A stretch of DNA of 64,000 nucleotides, from positions 1,240,001-1,304,000 of the forward strand of contig NZ_JAIPUL010000001.1 in NCBI RefSeq assembly GCF_020180945.1, in the 5' to 3' direction. The position numbers and the translations under genes were made by a program. The notes below the pieces were generated by a model that was given only the letters and a program-made list of their open reading frames with translations, ran no database searches and was not told the DNA's origin. Below are positions 61,870 to 64,000 of the stretch, piece by piece (position 1 is the first letter of the stretch; every line of letters starts with the position of its first letter). This DNA comes from Lacticaseibacillus kribbianus (GTDB taxonomy: Bacteria; Bacillota; Bacilli; Lactobacillales; Lactobacillaceae).

Positions 61870-64000
61870 ATGCGCCTGATTCGCTTCGTCAACCGCCACG
61901 CGCTGTGGTTCGCCGCGCTGGTGCCGGCCCTCATCATGGCGGTCTACTTCGCCGCAACCAAGGTCTACCCCTTCGGCAACAGCAGCGTCATGACCGTCGA
62001 CATGGGCCAGCAGTACATCGATTTTTACAGCCTGTGGCGCCAGACCGTGCTGGGGCATCCCGGGCAGCTGTTCTACGCCTTCAGCAAGGACCTGGGCGGC
62101 GACATGTTCGGCGTGTTCGCCTACTACCTGCTCAGCCCCTTCAACGTGGTGATCCTCCTGTTCCCCAAAACGGCGCTGGATCTGGCCATCACCGCGATGA
62201 CCCTGACCAAGTACGCGGCGTGCGGGCTGGCCGCGGGCTGGTACCTGCGCGGCCGCGACGCGCGCGGCGGCTGGTTGATCGGGCTGGCCACCACCTACGC
62301 GCTGTCCGGGTGGATGCTGGCGAACCAGCTCAACCTGATGTGGTTGGACGCCGCGGTGTTCCTGCCGCTGATTGCGCTTGGCCTCGACCGGCTGGTGGCG
62401 CGCGGGCGCGTGCTGGCCTATGCCGCGTGGCTGGCGGTGGCGATCATCGCCAACTACTACATGGGCTACATGATCTGCCTGTTTCTGATCGGCTACTTCG
62501 GCTTCGCCGTCGTGGCGGCCGGCCAGACCGGGCGCAGGCTTTGGGGCAGCCTCTGGCGCTTCGCCACCGGCTCGCTTCTGGCCGGCGGGTTGGCCGCCGG
62601 GGTGCTCTTGCCGACACTGTTTCAGCTGGCGCAGAGCAAGGGCACCTACACCGTCACCAAGATTCACTGGCGCTTTGAGTCCGACCCCATCAAGCTGTTG
62701 GGCAAGCTGTTTGCCGGCTCCTTTTCCTTTGACCAGATGCCCAGCGGCGAGGCCAACATCTTCCTGGCGGGGCTGGTGCTGATTGCCTTTGGCCTGTACT
62801 TCTTCGACCGGCGCATCCGCTGGCAGGAGCGGCTGGCCGCCGGGGCGTGGACCCTGTTTCTCGGCCTGTCGGTGATGTTCGAGCCGCTGGACCTGCTGTG
62901 GCACGGGATGCAGTTTCCGGTCTGGTACCCCTACCGCTTCTCGTTCGTCATCGTCTTTTGGATGCTGCAGATTGCCTGGCGCGAGCTTGCGGCCCGTCCC
63001 AACGGGCCCAGCCTCATTCAGCTGCTCGGGGCGCTGGCCGGCACCGGCGCGCTGTGCGCGTTCGTCTTCTTCAAGGCCGACGACTACCCGTACCTGTCGA
63101 CCAGCCAGATTGTGCTGACGACCCTGATGTTCGCCGCCGCCATCGTGCTGATGGCGATCCGCGACGACGCTCGGCCCTGGTTTCCCCTGCTGGCCTGCAC
63201 GCTGTTGGTGGTCAACGCCGGCGCCAACGCCGTGGTGACGCTCAATCAGCTCAGCTACATCAGCCACTCGGACTACCACACCTACACCGAGGCCCTGCGC
63301 GGTGGCATCACCAAGCTGCAGCGGCGCATCGGCACGGCGGATCGCATCGGCAAAACGGTGCTGCGAACCAAGAACGACGCGATGCAGGTCGGCTACATGG
63401 GCACCGACCAGTTCAACTCGATGTTCGAGCCCGCGGTGCCGACCTTCTTCGGCGCCATCGGCCAGTCCGCCGGGGACGGCTTCGTGGCCTACACCGCCGG
63501 CACCGTGATCACCGACGCCTTCTTGGACCTGCGCGGCTTCGTGTCGCCGAACCTCGACGGCACCAGCACCGCCTTTTTGCCTCAGGTCTCCGCGCGCCCG
63601 GACCTGCTGCGCTACGACGAGGCCGGCCACACAACGGCGCTGTCCCTGTACGAGAACCCCTACGCGCTGGGGCTTGGTTTTGCCGCCAGCGCCGACATCC
63701 TGACCACCAAGCTGACCGAAAACGCCCCGGTGCTCAACCAGGAGCGCCTGCTCAACGGCCTGCTCGGTCAAACCGCCGACACCTACTTCACGCCGGTGGC
63801 CCTGGCAGCGCCGCACCTGATCGGCGTCACGCAGACCGGCGCGGTGTTCACCAAGAAGCCGATTGCCAAAACCAAGACGGTGGCCTACACCTTCACCGCC
63901 CCCACCACCGACCCGTACTACCTGCAGATCGGCGCGAACTTCACCGACGGCCTGGTCAGCCTGACCCAGGACGGCCGCGCGGTGCCGATCTACGACACCT
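61870..64000 (+). CDS. YfhO-family membrane protein (3' end outside window)
   Basis: The first 710 codons are open to the edge of the window. The protein starts MRLIRFVNRHALWFAALVPA and has many membrane helices, with YfhO marks such as YPFGNSSVMTVDMGQQYIDF, GHPGQLFYAFSKDLGGDMFG and AIIANYYMGYMICLFL. Members are large GT-C-like proteins linked to glycosylation of lipoteichoic acid in Firmicutes. TTGGAGG lies 7 bases before the ATG. Confidence 0.85.
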   Translation, partial: MRLIRFVNRHALWFAALVPALIMAVYFAATKVYPFGNSSVMTVDMGQQYIDFYSLWRQTVLGHPGQLFYAFSKDLGGDMFGVFAYYLLSPFNVVILLFPKTALDLAITAMTLTKYAACGLAAGWYLRGRDARGGWLIGLATTYALSGWMLANQLNLMWLDAAVFLPLIALGLDRLVARGRVLAYAAWLAVAIIANYYMGYMICLFLIGYFGFAVVAAGQTGRRLWGSLWRFATGSLLAGGLAAGVLLPTLFQLAQSKGTYTVTKIHWRFESDPIKLLGKLFAGSFSFDQMPSGEANIFLAGLVLIAFGLYFFDRRIRWQERLAAGAWTLFLGLSVMFEPLDLLWHGMQFPVWYPYRFSFVIVFWMLQIAWRELAARPNGPSLIQLLGALAGTGALCAFVFFKADDYPYLSTSQIVLTTLMFAAAIVLMAIRDDARPWFPLLACTLLVVNAGANAVVTLNQLSYISHSDYHTYTEALRGGITKLQRRIGTADRIGKTVLRTKNDAMQVGYMGTDQFNSMFEPAVPTFFGAIGQSAGDGFVAYTAGTVITDAFLDLRGFVSPNLDGTSTAFLPQVSARPDLLRYDEAGHTTALSLYENPYALGLGFAASADILTTKLTENAPVLNQERLLNGLLGQTADTYFTPVALAAPHLIGVTQTGAVFTKKPIAKTKTVAYTFTAPTTDPYYLQIGANFTDGLVSLTQDGRAVPIYDT

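Noticed and set aside
61780-63816. A 678-codon minus-strand frame opposite yfhO
   Set aside because: yfhO has a clear start, ribosome site and family motifs; the opposite frame shows none.

Overview
The window looks like chromosome of a high-GC member of the Lactobacillaceae. Evidence is the GC-rich codon use, AGGAGG-type ribosome sites, TTG starts, and an order of housekeeping genes typical of lactobacilli: rarA, 6S RNA, small membrane gene and usp on one side; tex, tRNA-Arg, pepX, glnA-glnR-ynbB-miaA, glcK-yqgQ-rhomboid, pbp2B and yfhO on the other. The species cannot be fixed from the sequence alone.

Left chromosomal part (1 to about 10.3 kb): isochorismatase-like hydrolase, TMEM175-type channel, aldo/keto reductase, UPF0637 and YueI-like proteins, a GshF-like ATP-grasp protein without room for the full ligase half, rarA, a 6S-like RNA with its own promoter and terminator, a small membrane protein with a universal stress protein, glutathione peroxidase, and an Rgg/TPR-type regulator.

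Middle (10.3 to 43.6 kb): an exopolysaccharide (EPS) locus bounded by two same-orientation, almost identical 1622-bp IS1380-family elements whose OUTER flanks carry the same pentamer GTTTA, as expected of a composite transposon. Nearly all EPS genes lie on the minus strand. Transcription probably starts at a good promoter near 41.37 kb: priming glycosyltransferase, glycosyltransferases, an acyltransferase, Wzx, Wzy, a LicD/TagD-like pair and another acyltransferase. After an interruption come gmd and fcl (GDP-fucose), manC, a phosphohexomutase, an SGNH-like protein, an LCP ligase, the Wzz/CpsC-like protein and the CpsD tyrosine kinase. The predicted product is a fucose- or mannose-containing polymer, possibly with a phospho-polyol and acyl groups. 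The core (about 24 to 39 kb) is AT-rich and holds two identical IS30-family copies in opposite orientation plus gene remnants, so it looks acquired and reshuffled. A plus-strand RhuM-AraC pair sits in the middle.

Right chromosomal part (43.6 to 64 kb): DUF2785 protein and a second YueI-like protein, tex, tRNA-Arg(UCU), pepX, ribokinase, the GlnR-controlled glnR-glnA pair, ynbB, miaA, a DUF3042 protein, rhodanese-like protein, glcK, yqgQ, rhomboid protease, pbp2B, and the start of a yfhO gene that runs off the window.

The most unusual non-coding content is two families of extragenic palindromes. One is about 120 bp (four complete copies), with conserved end boxes and stems whose sequences change but whose pairing is kept. 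The other is a 201-bp element present twice in opposite orientation around 59 kb, also with compensatory changes.
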